Source of the DNA: JAHDDH01 sp963922775
GTDB taxonomy: Bacteria; Bacteroidota; Bacteroidia; Cytophagales; Amoebophilaceae
NCBI GenBank assembly: GCA_963922775.1
Contig: CAWUJG010000005.1
Span: forward strand, 1-53,525
Direction: 5' to 3'
Length of the DNA stretch: 53,525 bases
The position numbers and the translations under genes are program-made. This document shows positions 36,919 to 44,732 of the stretch, piece after piece; within the stretch, counting starts at the first letter, position 1, and the number at the start of each line of letters is the position of its first letter. A model generated the notes under the pieces. The model searched no databases and was not told the origin of the DNA. It saw nothing but the letters and a program-made list of their open reading frames with translations.

Positions 36919-37215
36919 ATGTTGGATGAAGGTTACATAAATGATCGTGAATATTTTGATACGATAGAGGATCTTGAAGATAATAATCGAACACAATCTT
37001 ACATGACTACAGAATCTACAAGAATAAGAGCAGAACAACAGGCAGAAGAACTGGCAAGAGTACATGCTAGAAATGCACAACAGGAAATAGCATTGATGAA
37101 TTTGAGAAGAGAAAATAATAATCAGAATACACCAGCATATCTTGCAGGTGTAGGTACTGGAGTAACTGCTACTGTGGGCGTACTTGCTTTTATCTTATCT
37201 AAAATGAAGAAATAG
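36919..37215 (+). CDS. Coiled-coil protein with C-terminal membrane span, likely 3' half of a split gene
   Basis: The 98-residue frame from ATG 36919 is acidic ('DREYFDTIEDLEDNN'), then strongly helical and charged ('EQQAEELARVHARNAQQEIAL'), and ends in a glycine-rich membrane span 'AGVGTGVTATVGVLAFILS' plus KMKK. The frame stays open upstream to 36841 with plausible residues, so the true protein probably begins with the lipoprotein signal at 36744. I do not recognise the family. A hairpin lies just after the stop. Confidence 0.5.
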   Translation: MLDEGYINDREYFDTIEDLEDNNRTQSYMTTESTRIRAEQQAEELARVHARNAQQEIALMNLRRENNNQNTPAYLAGVGTGVTATVGVLAFILSKMKK

Positions 37216-37233
37216 AACAGAATATTACATAAA

Positions 37234-37260
37234 AGTAGAAAGGGTCTTTTTCTTTCTACT
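37234..37260 (+). terminator. Hairpin after the split lipoprotein gene
   Basis: A perfect 9-base inverted repeat (agtagaaag / ctttctact, 37234-37242 with 37252-37260) has a 9-base loop and lies 19 bases after the stop at 37215. No T-run follows it on the plus strand, so its strength as a terminator is doubtful. Confidence 0.4.
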
Positions 37261-37392
37261 AACTAATAACTACAGAAAAAGAAGAGGAACTTGTTATGAC
37301 TATATTTATATCCCATACTAAATTTTTTTGGCTTTTCTTTTATTTTCTAAATGATGGGGTTTGAAGAATTTCTAGAATATTTATCATAATTA

Positions 37393-37602
37393 ATGACAAT
37401 GAAACACAAAATTTTACAAAATAAAAATATAGATGCTTTAAAAGGATTACTAAAAAATTCTAAAATAGGTTTTGAAACAATGGAATCATGTATCTATAAT
37501 CCAGCATTGATAGCGAAAATAGAAAAAAGCAAACAAGAATTTAAATAAGGAAACTACATCACAGTAAAAAAAGAAGAGATCAAAAAATTTTTAGGTATGT
37601 AA
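37393..37602 (+). pseudogene. Antitoxin-like gene remnant with an internal stop
   Basis: The frame from ATG 37393 runs 51 codons ('MTMKHKILQNKNIDALKG' onward) to TAA at 37546, but the same frame continues as 'GNYITVKKEEIKKFLGM' to a second TAA at 37600. The joined end, with a tail like 'ALIAKIEKSKQEFK', one stop, then 'GNYITVKKEEIKKFLG', resembles C-terminal segments of small Bacteroidota antitoxins that precede YoeB-type toxins. The final TAATG overlaps the toxin-like remnant, which is the usual toxin-antitoxin arrangement. A 51-residue truncated protein could still be made. Confidence 0.5.
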
Positions 37603-37726
37603 TGAGTTACCAACTACATTTTTTATAATAAGCTAAAAATGATATTGATTTTTATAAACAATCTGGAAATAAGTAAAAATAAAAAAATTGAGTATTCTTT
37701 TGTATGAATTGACTAAACATCCTTAG
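37602..37726 (+). pseudogene. Decayed YoeB/Txe-type toxin gene remnant
   Basis: Starting in the TAATG overlap, the frame reads MSYQLHFL, two stops, AKNDIDFYKQSGNK, a stop, then after a shift in an A-tract (37677-37687) 'LSILLYELTKHP'. The order and spacing match the start of YoeB/Txe toxins (typical plan: MxYxLxF, AKKDIxxxKKSGNK, KKIxxLLxELxxHP). The rest is unrecognisable. Stops at 37626, 37629 and 37674 and the frameshift mean no functional toxin is made. The family assignment is from memory of the pattern. Confidence 0.55.
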
Positions 37727-37778
37727 TTTTAATCCTTCTTGATTTGTTTTGATAAATTTTAAATACACTTAAAGTTTT

Positions 37779-38402
37779 TTACTTTTCCTCAAGTGCAACA
37801 ATTTTTTTTGTTTCTCTCTTCTTCCCCATATGCTGCCCTAGCAAAACAAAAAATACCCCTATACATATAGCACTATCTGCTATATTAAATATAGGCCAGA
37901 GGGCAACATATTCCCCACGCCAAAAAGGCATCCAAGTAGGAAAATACCCTTCCCAAATATCAACATATATCATGTCAATTACTTGACCATAAAACCAACG
38001 CATAGGTGCATTGTATGGTGCATTGTTGAACCATACACCATAAAATATACTGTCTATAAGATTACCCATAGCTCCTCCTAATACACTGGCTAAACCACAT
38101 AGTAATAAAATATGCCCCTTTTTTTTAACTAAAATGTAAAAATAGTGTATTAAAAATACAATGAATACAAACCGAAATGCAGTAAGTAGAAGTTTTCCAT
38201 ATGCTGATCCAAACTCTATGCCAAAAGCCATACCTGGGTTTAGTGTGTAATGTAGTTTGAACCAATTGCCCAAAATTTTTATCTCACCTAAAGGGCCTAT
38301 ATCCATATGGTAATGTACATATATTTTACTCCACTGATCTAAAGCTATAATGCCTAACACTAAAATAAAATATCTTATCAAATGTTTTGTAAATTTTGAC
38401 AT
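37779..38402 (-). CDS. lspA: Lipoprotein signal peptidase (signal peptidase II)
   Basis: It removes signal peptides from prolipoproteins after lipidation. Four membrane spans are visible. 'HYTLNPGMAFGIEFG' carries the conserved Asn, and the catalytic aspartates are Asp143 ('GQVIDMIYVDIW') and Asp176 ('FNIADSAICIG'). The 207-residue length suits Bacteroidota LspA, which carries a longer loop before the catalytic segment ('YGVWFNNAPYNAPMRWFYG'). Several lipoproteins in this window would be its substrates. It is last in a six-gene operon, 6 bases after dapB. Confidence 0.95.
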   Translation of the reverse strand: MSKFTKHLIRYFILVLGIIALDQWSKIYVHYHMDIGPLGEIKILGNWFKLHYTLNPGMAFGIEFGSAYGKLLLTAFRFVFIVFLIHYFYILVKKKGHILLLCGLASVLGGAMGNLIDSIFYGVWFNNAPYNAPMRWFYGQVIDMIYVDIWEGYFPTWMPFWRGEYVALWPIFNIADSAICIGVFFVLLGQHMGKKRETKKIVALEEK

Positions 38403-38408
38403 AAAAAT

Positions 38409-39137
38409 TTAATTAGTAATGTGTAAAAAATCTTCCATACTCAAAATACCTGTTTTGCCCTGTATCCATTCTGCAACTAATACAGCACCTAAGGCAAAAA
38501 TTTTTCTATCTTTAGCCTCATGTGTGAGCTGAATAGCGTCATATAGGCTATTATAGTTTATTTTATGTGTGCCTACCACATTTTCTTTTCTTTGAGATAT
38601 TATGTTTACCATATTATTCTTTTCTTTTTGTAAGTTACATTGCCATCCAGTTTTTTGCTTGTGTTTTTCCACAATATCTTGGGCAAGGGTAATGGCTGTT
38701 CCACTAGGCATATCTACCTTTTCTGTGTGGTGTATCTCATTTATTGAAGGTGTATAATCTGGGTATTTTTGTATAATTCTTGCTAAAATAGCATTTATTT
38801 TAAATACAATATTAGCTCCAATGCTAAAATTGGTAGCATGAAAATAGGTTCCTTGATGCATTCTACAGTGCTGCAATAGTTGTTCATCATGATAAGACCA
38901 TCCTGTAGTGCCTGAAACTACTGGAATATGATTGGCTATACAATGATATACATTATGATGGGCTTCTTGTGGATGTGTGAATTCTAAAGCACAATCTACG
39001 CCTTTTTTTTTCCATAACAGGTATGTTTTTGCATTTGGATGTCTATCTTGAATGGCTATAATGTTGTGGCTTCTTTCAACAGCTATTTTTTCAATAGCTT
39101 TGCCCATTTTTCCATAGCCAATAATTACAATATTCAT
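38409..39137 (-). CDS. dapB: 4-hydroxy-tetrahydrodipicolinate reductase
   Basis: It reduces HTPA with NAD(P)H in the lysine/diaminopimelate pathway. The N-terminal Rossmann motif is 'IIGYGKMGKAIE'. 'PVVSGTTGW' and 'ATNFSIGANIVFKIN' follow, and the active-site segment is 'INEIHHTEKVDMPSGTAI' with the catalytic His and Lys. The C-terminal tail 'HEAKDRKIFALGAVLVAEW' is typical. The 242-residue length matches the Bacteroidota form. It implies DAP for peptidoglycan is still made, at least in part. It overlaps DUF5683 by 4 bases (ATGA). Confidence 0.95.
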   Translation of the reverse strand: MNIVIIGYGKMGKAIEKIAVERSHNIIAIQDRHPNAKTYLLWKKKGVDCALEFTHPQEAHHNVYHCIANHIPVVSGTTGWSYHDEQLLQHCRMHQGTYFHATNFSIGANIVFKINAILARIIQKYPDYTPSINEIHHTEKVDMPSGTAITLAQDIVEKHKQKTGWQCNLQKEKNNMVNIISQRKENVVGTHKINYNSLYDAIQLTHEAKDRKIFALGAVLVAEWIQGKTGILSMEDFLHITN

Positions 39138-39709
39138 CTTTTGTGGTTTAAAGTAAGTGAAAAGCCTACAATGGGTTTTGCGTTTTTCCCCAGAGTAAGT
39201 GATGGTTTTAATTGTAATGCCAAATCATTAGAAAGATTGAATGTGTTAAGATGGGCATCTATATGGGCATCTAAAATGTTAAAAATATAGGCAAGTCCTA
39301 AAAATAAAATGAGCCAATCTCTATCTTTTCTATATACTTCTGCCTGATGCCTTAGCTGATTTTCACTTAGCTGCATATCATTTTTTCCTATGTCTTTCTC
39401 CTGAAATAAGGCTCTACGAAAAGCAAAGTATTCTTGGTGAAAATAGTATATTCCCCATCCTAAACCAGTAAAAAATCCATAAATAATAGGAATTTTCCAA
39501 TATTTTTTGTTGTAGGCTTGTCCTAATCCAGGTAATATGGTGGAGTATAACCATGCTTTTCTAAAAGCATTATCTTGTGATAATATTTGTGGAGATGTTG
39601 GCGTATTTTGTTCTTCAAATGAATAAGAAATTGCCTGTGCTTGGGCACAGAATACCACAAGAAAAACAGAAATGAGTATGGTAGTATATTTTTTATTCTT
39701 TTTACGCAT
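39134..39709 (-). CDS. DUF5683 membrane protein
   Basis: I place the start at 39709 (MRKKNKKYTTILISVF), giving 191 residues with a signal segment ending near 'CAQAQA'. An upstream ATG at 39730 is less likely. The DUF5683 core is 'FRKAWLYSTILPGLGQAYNKKYWKIPIIYG' in parts, then 'GLGWGIYYF' and a C-terminal span 'LILFLGLAYIFNILDAHIDAHL'. The family's function is unknown to me, but it consistently sits between parB and dapB in Bacteroidota. The start overlaps the parB stop by 8 bases and the stop overlaps the dapB start by 4, so translation is tightly coupled. Confidence 0.85.
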   Translation of the reverse strand: MRKKNKKYTTILISVFLVVFCAQAQAISYSFEEQNTPTSPQILSQDNAFRKAWLYSTILPGLGQAYNKKYWKIPIIYGFFTGLGWGIYYFHQEYFAFRRALFQEKDIGKNDMQLSENQLRHQAEVYRKDRDWLILFLGLAYIFNILDAHIDAHLNTFNLSNDLALQLKPSLTLGKNAKPIVGFSLTLNHKR

Positions 39710-40577
39710 GAGTAGAAGATAAAATGTCAATAATTCGATCTAACTCTTCAGGAGAGTTAAAGTTAATATATATTTTTCCTTTAGTTTTATTCGATATACT
39801 TACTTTTGTTTTTAGGTGTTGTGCTAAATTTTTTTCTCTATCTTGTAACATAGCATCTTTTTTATTTTTGGTATTATTTTTTTCAGTATTATTTTCTAAT
39901 ATTCCTTTTACTATTTCTTCTATTTTTCTTACTGAAAGGCCTTGTTTGAGAATTTTTTGAAACAGGCTCAGCTGCTGATAAGGATGTTTTATGCTAATTA
40001 AAGCTCGGGCATGTCCCATAGTTAACTGATGATCTCGTAGGGCTACTTGTATTATGGGTGGAAGTTTTAATAGGCGTAAATAGTTGCTGATAGTGCTTCT
40101 ATTTTTTCCTATTTCTTTACCTAATGTTTCATGGCTTAAGTTGTAATTTTGTATGAGTTGATGATAGCTTAGTGCAATTTCTATTGGGTTGAGATCTTCC
40201 CGCTGAATATTTTCTATAATGGCCATGGCCATCATTTGTTTTTCATTGGCATCGCATATATAGGCAGGTATGGCAGAAAGGTTGACTAGCCTGGCTGCCT
40301 GTAATCTGCGCTCTCCAGCTATAAGTTGATAATGTGTTGCATTTATTTTTTTTACTGTTATGGGCTGAATTATGCCATAAGCATCTATAGATGCTGCCAA
40401 TTTTTTTAGTGCTTCTGGATCTATATTTTTTCTTGGCTGAAATGGATTTAGTTGTATATGGGCTATTGGTATAGTTTGTGTAATAGCATAGGTAGCTGTA
40501 TTTTCTACAGATTCAACATGGGTATTGAGTAATGCTTGTAGGCCCTTTCCTAAGGCTTTTTTTTTGGTAGCCCCCAT
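39702..40577 (-). CDS. parB: Chromosome partitioning protein ParB
   Basis: ParB binds parS sites, loads CTP-dependent clamps on DNA and works with ParA in segregation. Motifs are the N-terminal 'KKKALGKGLQALL', the CTP/ParB box 'IPIAHIQLNPFQPRKNI', 'LIAGERRLQAARL', 'IENIQREDLNPIEIALSY' and the HTH 'LGKEIGKNRSTISNYLRLL'. The 291-residue length is normal. parA precedes it by 11 bases. I saw no convincing parS palindrome in this window. Confidence 0.95.
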   Translation of the reverse strand: MGATKKKALGKGLQALLNTHVESVENTATYAITQTIPIAHIQLNPFQPRKNIDPEALKKLAASIDAYGIIQPITVKKINATHYQLIAGERRLQAARLVNLSAIPAYICDANEKQMMAMAIIENIQREDLNPIEIALSYHQLIQNYNLSHETLGKEIGKNRSTISNYLRLLKLPPIIQVALRDHQLTMGHARALISIKHPYQQLSLFQKILKQGLSVRKIEEIVKGILENNTEKNNTKNKKDAMLQDREKNLAQHLKTKVSISNKTKGKIYINFNSPEELDRIIDILSSTHA

Positions 40578-40588
40578 AAATAAATATT

Positions 40589-41371
40589 TTAGTACTTTGT
40601 AGTAATTTGCTTGTTATTTTGCACAATTTCATGGGCCAAGTGCATATAGCTCATAGCTCCTTTACTTTTACCATCATATAAAATGGTGGGTAAACCAAAG
40701 CTAGGTGCTTCACTGAGTTTTACATTTCTTGGGATAATGGTTTCAAAAACAATATTTTTAAAATGATTTCTAATATCATGCACTACTTGATTGGCTAGAC
40801 ATAGTCTGGCATCATACATGGTAAGTAAAATACCTTCTATGGATAGCAGGGTGTTTAGTTTAGATTGAATAACTTTTATAGTATGCAATAGTTTACCCAG
40901 TCCTTCTAAAGCAAAGTATTCGCATTGTACTGGTATAATGGCAGAATGGGCTGCAGTAAGGGCATTTAGCGTAATAATGCCTAAAGAAGGAGAACAATCT
41001 ATAATAATGTAGTTATAATCCTCTTGTAATAATTCTAATAATTTTTTTATTTTTTGTTCTCTACAATCCATAGGCACCATTTCTATTTCTGCGCCTACTA
41101 GGTGGATATTGGCTGGTAGTATCTCCAAAAATTCTATTTTTGTTTTTTTAATAATTTTTTTAGGGTCAACATGATTGATGATACTATCGTAAATGCTTTC
41201 TTTCACTTGTTTAGGATCTATGCCTAAGCCAGAAGTAGTGTTAGATTGTGGATCTGCATCTATCACCAAGGTTTTATACTCTAAAACAGCTAGGCTTGTA
41301 GCTAAATTAATTGCTGTAGTGGTTTTGCCTACTCCTCCTTTTTGGTTGGCTATGGTAATAATTTTGGCCAT
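40589..41371 (-). CDS. parA: Chromosome partitioning ATPase ParA
   Basis: This is a Walker-type ATPase that positions ParB-bound origins. The deviant Walker A motif is 'NQKGGVGKTTTAINLA' (Lys10 and Lys15), with 'DADPQSNTTSGLG' as A' and 'YIIIDCSPSLGIITLNAL' as Walker B. 'ALEGLGKLLHTI' and 'IPRNVKLSEAPSFG' complete the family pattern. The 260-residue length is that of the chromosomal Soj/ParA type. Its start immediately abuts the UPF0173 stop. Confidence 0.96.
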   Translation of the reverse strand: MAKIITIANQKGGVGKTTTAINLATSLAVLEYKTLVIDADPQSNTTSGLGIDPKQVKESIYDSIINHVDPKKIIKKTKIEFLEILPANIHLVGAEIEMVPMDCREQKIKKLLELLQEDYNYIIIDCSPSLGIITLNALTAAHSAIIPVQCEYFALEGLGKLLHTIKVIQSKLNTLLSIEGILLTMYDARLCLANQVVHDIRNHFKNIVFETIIPRNVKLSEAPSFGLPTILYDGKSKGAMSYMHLAHEIVQNNKQITTKY

Positions 41372-42055
41372 TTACACGGTTATGGTTTCACCTATATCCA
41401 TGAATATATAGTTTTGTTTTTGTGCTTCTATTCTTTTTTTTACATGGGTTTTATCAATAACAATAGCTTCAAAAGTATCATAATGCATGGCAATAGTTTT
41501 TTTGGCTTGTAAAAAATTACTAGCACTAAAAGATTCTTCGATATCCATGGTAAAATTACCTCCTATAGGTAAAATGGCAATATCTATATTGTATAGATCT
41601 CCAGCTAATTTCATGTCTTGATGTAAGCCAGTATCACCAGCTAAATAAATATTTTTGTCTTCTGCTGATAATAAAAGGCTAGTTGCATTGCCACCATAGC
41701 TTCCATCAGGCATAGAACTAGAATGCACTGCAGGTAACATTTTTACTTTTACCCCATCAGCAGAAAATGTTCCTCCACAACTCATGGGATGTACACGAAT
41801 ACAGCCTTTTTTTTTAAACCAGGCACTTACCTCAAAGTTAGCAACAATAATAGAAGCATTATTATTGTTATATATTGGTTCTACATCTTCTACATGATCA
41901 TAATGGCCATGGGTTATTAAAATATAATCTGCTTTTATAGTGTTAATATCAATATGTTTTGCTAATGGGTTTGAACGAATATAAGGATCAAGCAGAAAAT
42001 TTTTATTTCCAATTTTAAATGAAAAGCAAGCATGACCTAAAAAAGTAATATTCAT
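41372..42055 (-). CDS. UPF0173 metal-dependent hydrolase
   Basis: The 227-residue protein has the metallo-beta-lactamase fold of the UPF0173/YtkL group. 'HACFSFKIGNKNFLLDPYI' starts it, the metal-binding HxHxDH is 'ITHGHYDHVED' (His49, His51, Asp53, His54), and 'LPAVHSS', 'YLAGDTGLH' and a late 'MHYDTF' supply further ligands. The substrate is unknown. It heads the operon hydrolase-parA-parB-DUF5683-dapB-lspA, with no space before parA. Confidence 0.88.
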   Translation of the reverse strand: MNITFLGHACFSFKIGNKNFLLDPYIRSNPLAKHIDINTIKADYILITHGHYDHVEDVEPIYNNNNASIIVANFEVSAWFKKKGCIRVHPMSCGGTFSADGVKVKMLPAVHSSSMPDGSYGGNATSLLLSAEDKNIYLAGDTGLHQDMKLAGDLYNIDIAILPIGGNFTMDIEESFSASNFLQAKKTIAMHYDTFEAIVIDKTHVKKRIEAQKQNYIFMDIGETITV

Positions 42056-42078
42056 AAATTTTAAATTAAGTTATATTA

Positions 42079-42098
42079 AAGAGCAATTTATTGCTCTT
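42079..42098. promoter_or_regulatory. Hairpin in the divergent region before the UPF0173 gene
   Basis: A perfect 8-base stem (aagagcaa / ttgctctt) with a 4-base loop (ttta) lies 24 bases upstream of the UPF0173 start and 102 bases before ribBA. It is in a promoter region, not after a stop, so an operator or leader structure fits better than a terminator. Function is unknown. Confidence 0.4.
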
Positions 42099-42199
42099 GA
42101 AAAAAATTTTTGCCTTAAATTTATATATTTTAAACTATTTAACGGCTATATTTTTGTAATAAATAAGATAAATATACACTAAATTTTTTTCTTCATTTT

Positions 42200-43435
42200 A
42201 TGAAATCTGATTGTAATATTACACTTAATACCATTCCTGAAGCTATAGCAGACATTAGAAGAGGAAAAATGATTATTGTAGCTGACGATGAAAACCGAGA
42301 AAATGAAGGCGATTTTATTTGTGCAGCTGAATACGCCACCCCTGAAATAGTAAATTTTATGGTAAAACATGGGAGTGGAGTATTGTGTACACCGCTTACA
42401 GAGCAGCGTTGTAAAGATCTTTCTCTTGCACCTATGGTTGCACAAAACACGGCTGTATTTAAAACAGCATTTACTGTATCAGTAGATCTTATAGGCCAAG
42501 GATGCACTACAGGTATTTCTGCTAGTGATAGGGCTAAAACTATTCGTGCATTAGTAAACTCTAGCACAAGACCAGAAGATTTAGGCAGGCCAGGGCATAT
42601 TTTTCCACTTATTGCCAAAGATGGGGGAGTATTAAGAAGAGCTGGCCATACAGAGGCAGCCATAGATTTTACACAGCTGGCACAGGTAAAACCAGGAGGG
42701 TTACTTGCTGAAGTAACCAATTCTGATGGAAGCATGGCACGTATGCCTGAGCTAAGAAGAATTGCTGATCAGTTTAATTTAAAACTGGTGACTATAAAAG
42801 ATCTTATACAGTATCGTTTGCAAAACGAAACACTAATACAGAAAGAAATTGTAGTGCATTTGCCTACAGCTTATGGTAATTTTAATCTATATGCTTATAA
42901 ACAAATTAATACTAATGAGATCCATTTGGCCTTAGTTAAAGGGTCTTGGAAATATGATGAAGAGGTTTTGGTACGTGTCCACTCTTCTTGTGCTACAGGA
43001 GATATTTTTTGTTCTTTAAAATGCGATTGTGGTGTACAATTACAAGAGGCTATGAAAATGGTGGAAAAAAAGGGAAAGGGTGTAATACTATACATGAAGC
43101 AAGAAGGTAGAGGAATTGGATTGCTCAATAAACTTAAAGCCTATCAACTACAAGAGCAGGGTATGGATACTGTAGAAGCTAATTTAGCTTTAGGGTTTAA
43201 AATGGATGAAAGAGATTATGGTATAGGAGCACAAATTTTGCGAGATTTGAATATTCAATATATTCAGCTTATATCTAATAATCCTACTAAAAGAGCAGGT
43301 TTGCAAGGTTATAATTTGAAGATAGTAAAAACCATTCCTTTATCTACAGTACCTAACAAGTATAATGCACATTACATGGCTACAAAACGCGATAAAATGC
43401 AACATAATATTCTTTCATCAGAAAAAATAAATTAA
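42200..43435 (+). CDS. ribBA: Riboflavin biosynthesis RibBA (DHBP synthase / GTP cyclohydrolase II)
   Basis: This bifunctional enzyme provides both precursors of riboflavin. Residues 1-205 are 3,4-dihydroxy-2-butanone-4-phosphate synthase: 'IIVADDENRENEGDFICAAEY' split over the active-site loop, 'GCTTGISASDRAKTI', 'GRPGHIFPL' and 'RAGHTEAAIDF'. Residues about 215-411 are GTP cyclohydrolase II: 'CATGDIFCSLKCDCGVQL' with three zinc Cys, 'KQEGRGIGLLNKL' and 'LISNNPTKRAGL'. The 411 residues are full length and both active sites look intact. With RibD and RibF this covers most of the route; RibE and RibH are not in this window. Confidence 0.95.
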   Translation: MKSDCNITLNTIPEAIADIRRGKMIIVADDENRENEGDFICAAEYATPEIVNFMVKHGSGVLCTPLTEQRCKDLSLAPMVAQNTAVFKTAFTVSVDLIGQGCTTGISASDRAKTIRALVNSSTRPEDLGRPGHIFPLIAKDGGVLRRAGHTEAAIDFTQLAQVKPGGLLAEVTNSDGSMARMPELRRIADQFNLKLVTIKDLIQYRLQNETLIQKEIVVHLPTAYGNFNLYAYKQINTNEIHLALVKGSWKYDEEVLVRVHSSCATGDIFCSLKCDCGVQLQEAMKMVEKKGKGVILYMKQEGRGIGLLNKLKAYQLQEQGMDTVEANLALGFKMDERDYGIGAQILRDLNIQYIQLISNNPTKRAGLQGYNLKIVKTIPLSTVPNKYNAHYMATKRDKMQHNILSSEKIN

Positions 43436-43492
43436 ATTGTATATAATTAAGGCAGATAGCGCAGAATTTTTTATAAAACTTCAATACTCTTG

Positions 43493-43513
43493 TTGTTCAA
43501 ATTTTTTGAACAA
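43493..43513. promoter_or_regulatory. Perfect inverted repeat upstream of fabI
   Basis: ttgttcaaa and tttgaacaa form a 9-base stem with a 3-base loop, 36 bases before the fabI start and about 57 after the ribBA stop. No T-run follows. It may be an operator for fabI or part of a ribBA terminator. Confidence 0.4.
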
Positions 43514-43549
43514 TATTAAAATCTCAATGATAAACTTATTATTATTAAT

Positions 43550-44371
43550 ATGCATTACAATTTACTTAAAGGAAAAAAAGGCATTGTATTTGGTGCCTTA
43601 GATGAAAAATCTATTGCTTGGAAAGCAGCAGAAAAAATTTATGCAGAAGGTGGAAAGCTTGTATTAACAAACACACCTTTAGCTTTAAGGATGGGTAATT
43701 TACGTCAGTTAGAAAAGCAATGTGATGCTCCTATTGTTCCTGCAGATGCTACCAATATAGCAGATATTGAACAACTTTTTGATCGAGCTCAAGATATCTT
43801 AGGTGGAAAAATTGATTTTATTTTACATTCTATAGGTATGAGTCCTAATGTGCGCAAGGGAAAGAAGGATAACAATTTGAATTATGATTGGATGCTAAAA
43901 ACATTAGATATTTCTGCATTATCTTTTCATAAAATTATGCAGATAGCAGAAAAGAAAGATGTAATGAATACATGGGGTTCTATTATAGCACTTTCTTATA
44001 TTGCTGCACAACGTACTTTTCCTGATTATGCTGATATGGCACAGGCTAAAGCCATGTTAGAATCTATAGCGCGAAGTTATGGTTATAGGCTGGCTAAAAG
44101 TAAAAAGATACGTGTTAATACCATTTCGCAATCTCCCTCTAAAACTACAGCAGGTCAGGGTATTCCTGGATTTGATATTTTTTATAACTATGCACAGAAA
44201 ATGTCACCACTAGGCAATGCTACTGCTGAGGATTGTGCTAACTATATTGTGTTAATGTTTTCTGATCTGAGCAGAATGGTTACTATGCAAAATTTGATGC
44301 ATGATGGTGGTTTTTCTTCTACAGGTATTACAGATAACCTGATGCAAGCTATACAACTAAATGATGCCTGA
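43550..44371 (+). CDS. fabI: Enoyl-[acyl-carrier-protein] reductase (NADH)
   Basis: It catalyses the last step of each fatty-acid elongation round. Features of FabI are 'LKGKKGIVFGALDEKSIAW' (NAD-binding), 'DFILHSIGMSP' and the active-site Tyr160-x6-Lys167 in 'FPDYADMAQAKAMLE'. 'KKIRVNTISQSPSKTTAGQG' and 'MMHDGG'-like 'NLMHDGGFSSTG' follow. The 273-residue length and the SQSPSKTTAGQ form are characteristic of Bacteroidota. rbfA overlaps its 3' end by 11 bases. Confidence 0.95.
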   Translation: MHYNLLKGKKGIVFGALDEKSIAWKAAEKIYAEGGKLVLTNTPLALRMGNLRQLEKQCDAPIVPADATNIADIEQLFDRAQDILGGKIDFILHSIGMSPNVRKGKKDNNLNYDWMLKTLDISALSFHKIMQIAEKKDVMNTWGSIIALSYIAAQRTFPDYADMAQAKAMLESIARSYGYRLAKSKKIRVNTISQSPSKTTAGQGIPGFDIFYNYAQKMSPLGNATAEDCANYIVLMFSDLSRMVTMQNLMHDGGFSSTGITDNLMQAIQLNDA

Positions 44372-44717
44372 TATTAAAGTAAGGAGGATAGAGAAAAATT
44401 TACAATACGTTTTATCAAATATTGTATTTAAGTTAGGACCTAGTATTGAAAAAAATATTTTTGTAAGTGTTACAAAGGTTATGGCCAGTCCAGATTTAGA
44501 CTTGGCCAAAGTTTATGTTAATTTTTTAAATCATAAACAAACTAAGGAAATTTTATTAGCCAAGTTAGAAAGTAAAGAACTATATATAAAAAAGCTTTTA
44601 GGCCAAAGTTTAGGTAAGCATATGCGAAAAACACCTCGTTTACGGTTTTTTCTAGATAATACATACAAGTATATAGAAGATGAAGTAGCGTTATTTAAAA
44701 AATTAAAGAATAAATAG
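44361..44717 (+). CDS. rbfA: 30S ribosome-binding factor RbfA
   Basis: RbfA is a KH-domain factor for 16S rRNA maturation. The 118-residue protein shows 'IKVRRIEKNLQYVLSNIVF', 'VSVTKVMASPDLDLAKVYVNF', 'LLGQSLGKHMRKTPRLRFFLD' and a C-terminal helix. It overlaps fabI by 11 bases and is followed 15 bases later by glmS, so it is mid-operon. ATG 44361 and 44364 are both possible starts. In many Bacteroidota rbfA is followed directly by a LolC/E-like permease; here two genes lie in between. Confidence 0.92.
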   Translation: MMPDIKVRRIEKNLQYVLSNIVFKLGPSIEKNIFVSVTKVMASPDLDLAKVYVNFLNHKQTKEILLAKLESKELYIKKLLGQSLGKHMRKTPRLRFFLDNTYKYIEDEVALFKKLKNK

Positions 44718-44732
44718 TAATAAAGAATTATT

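Noticed and set aside
42193..42735. 180-codon minus-strand frame opposite ribBA
   Set aside because: It is a shadow of the well-supported ribBA gene, with no motifs of its own.
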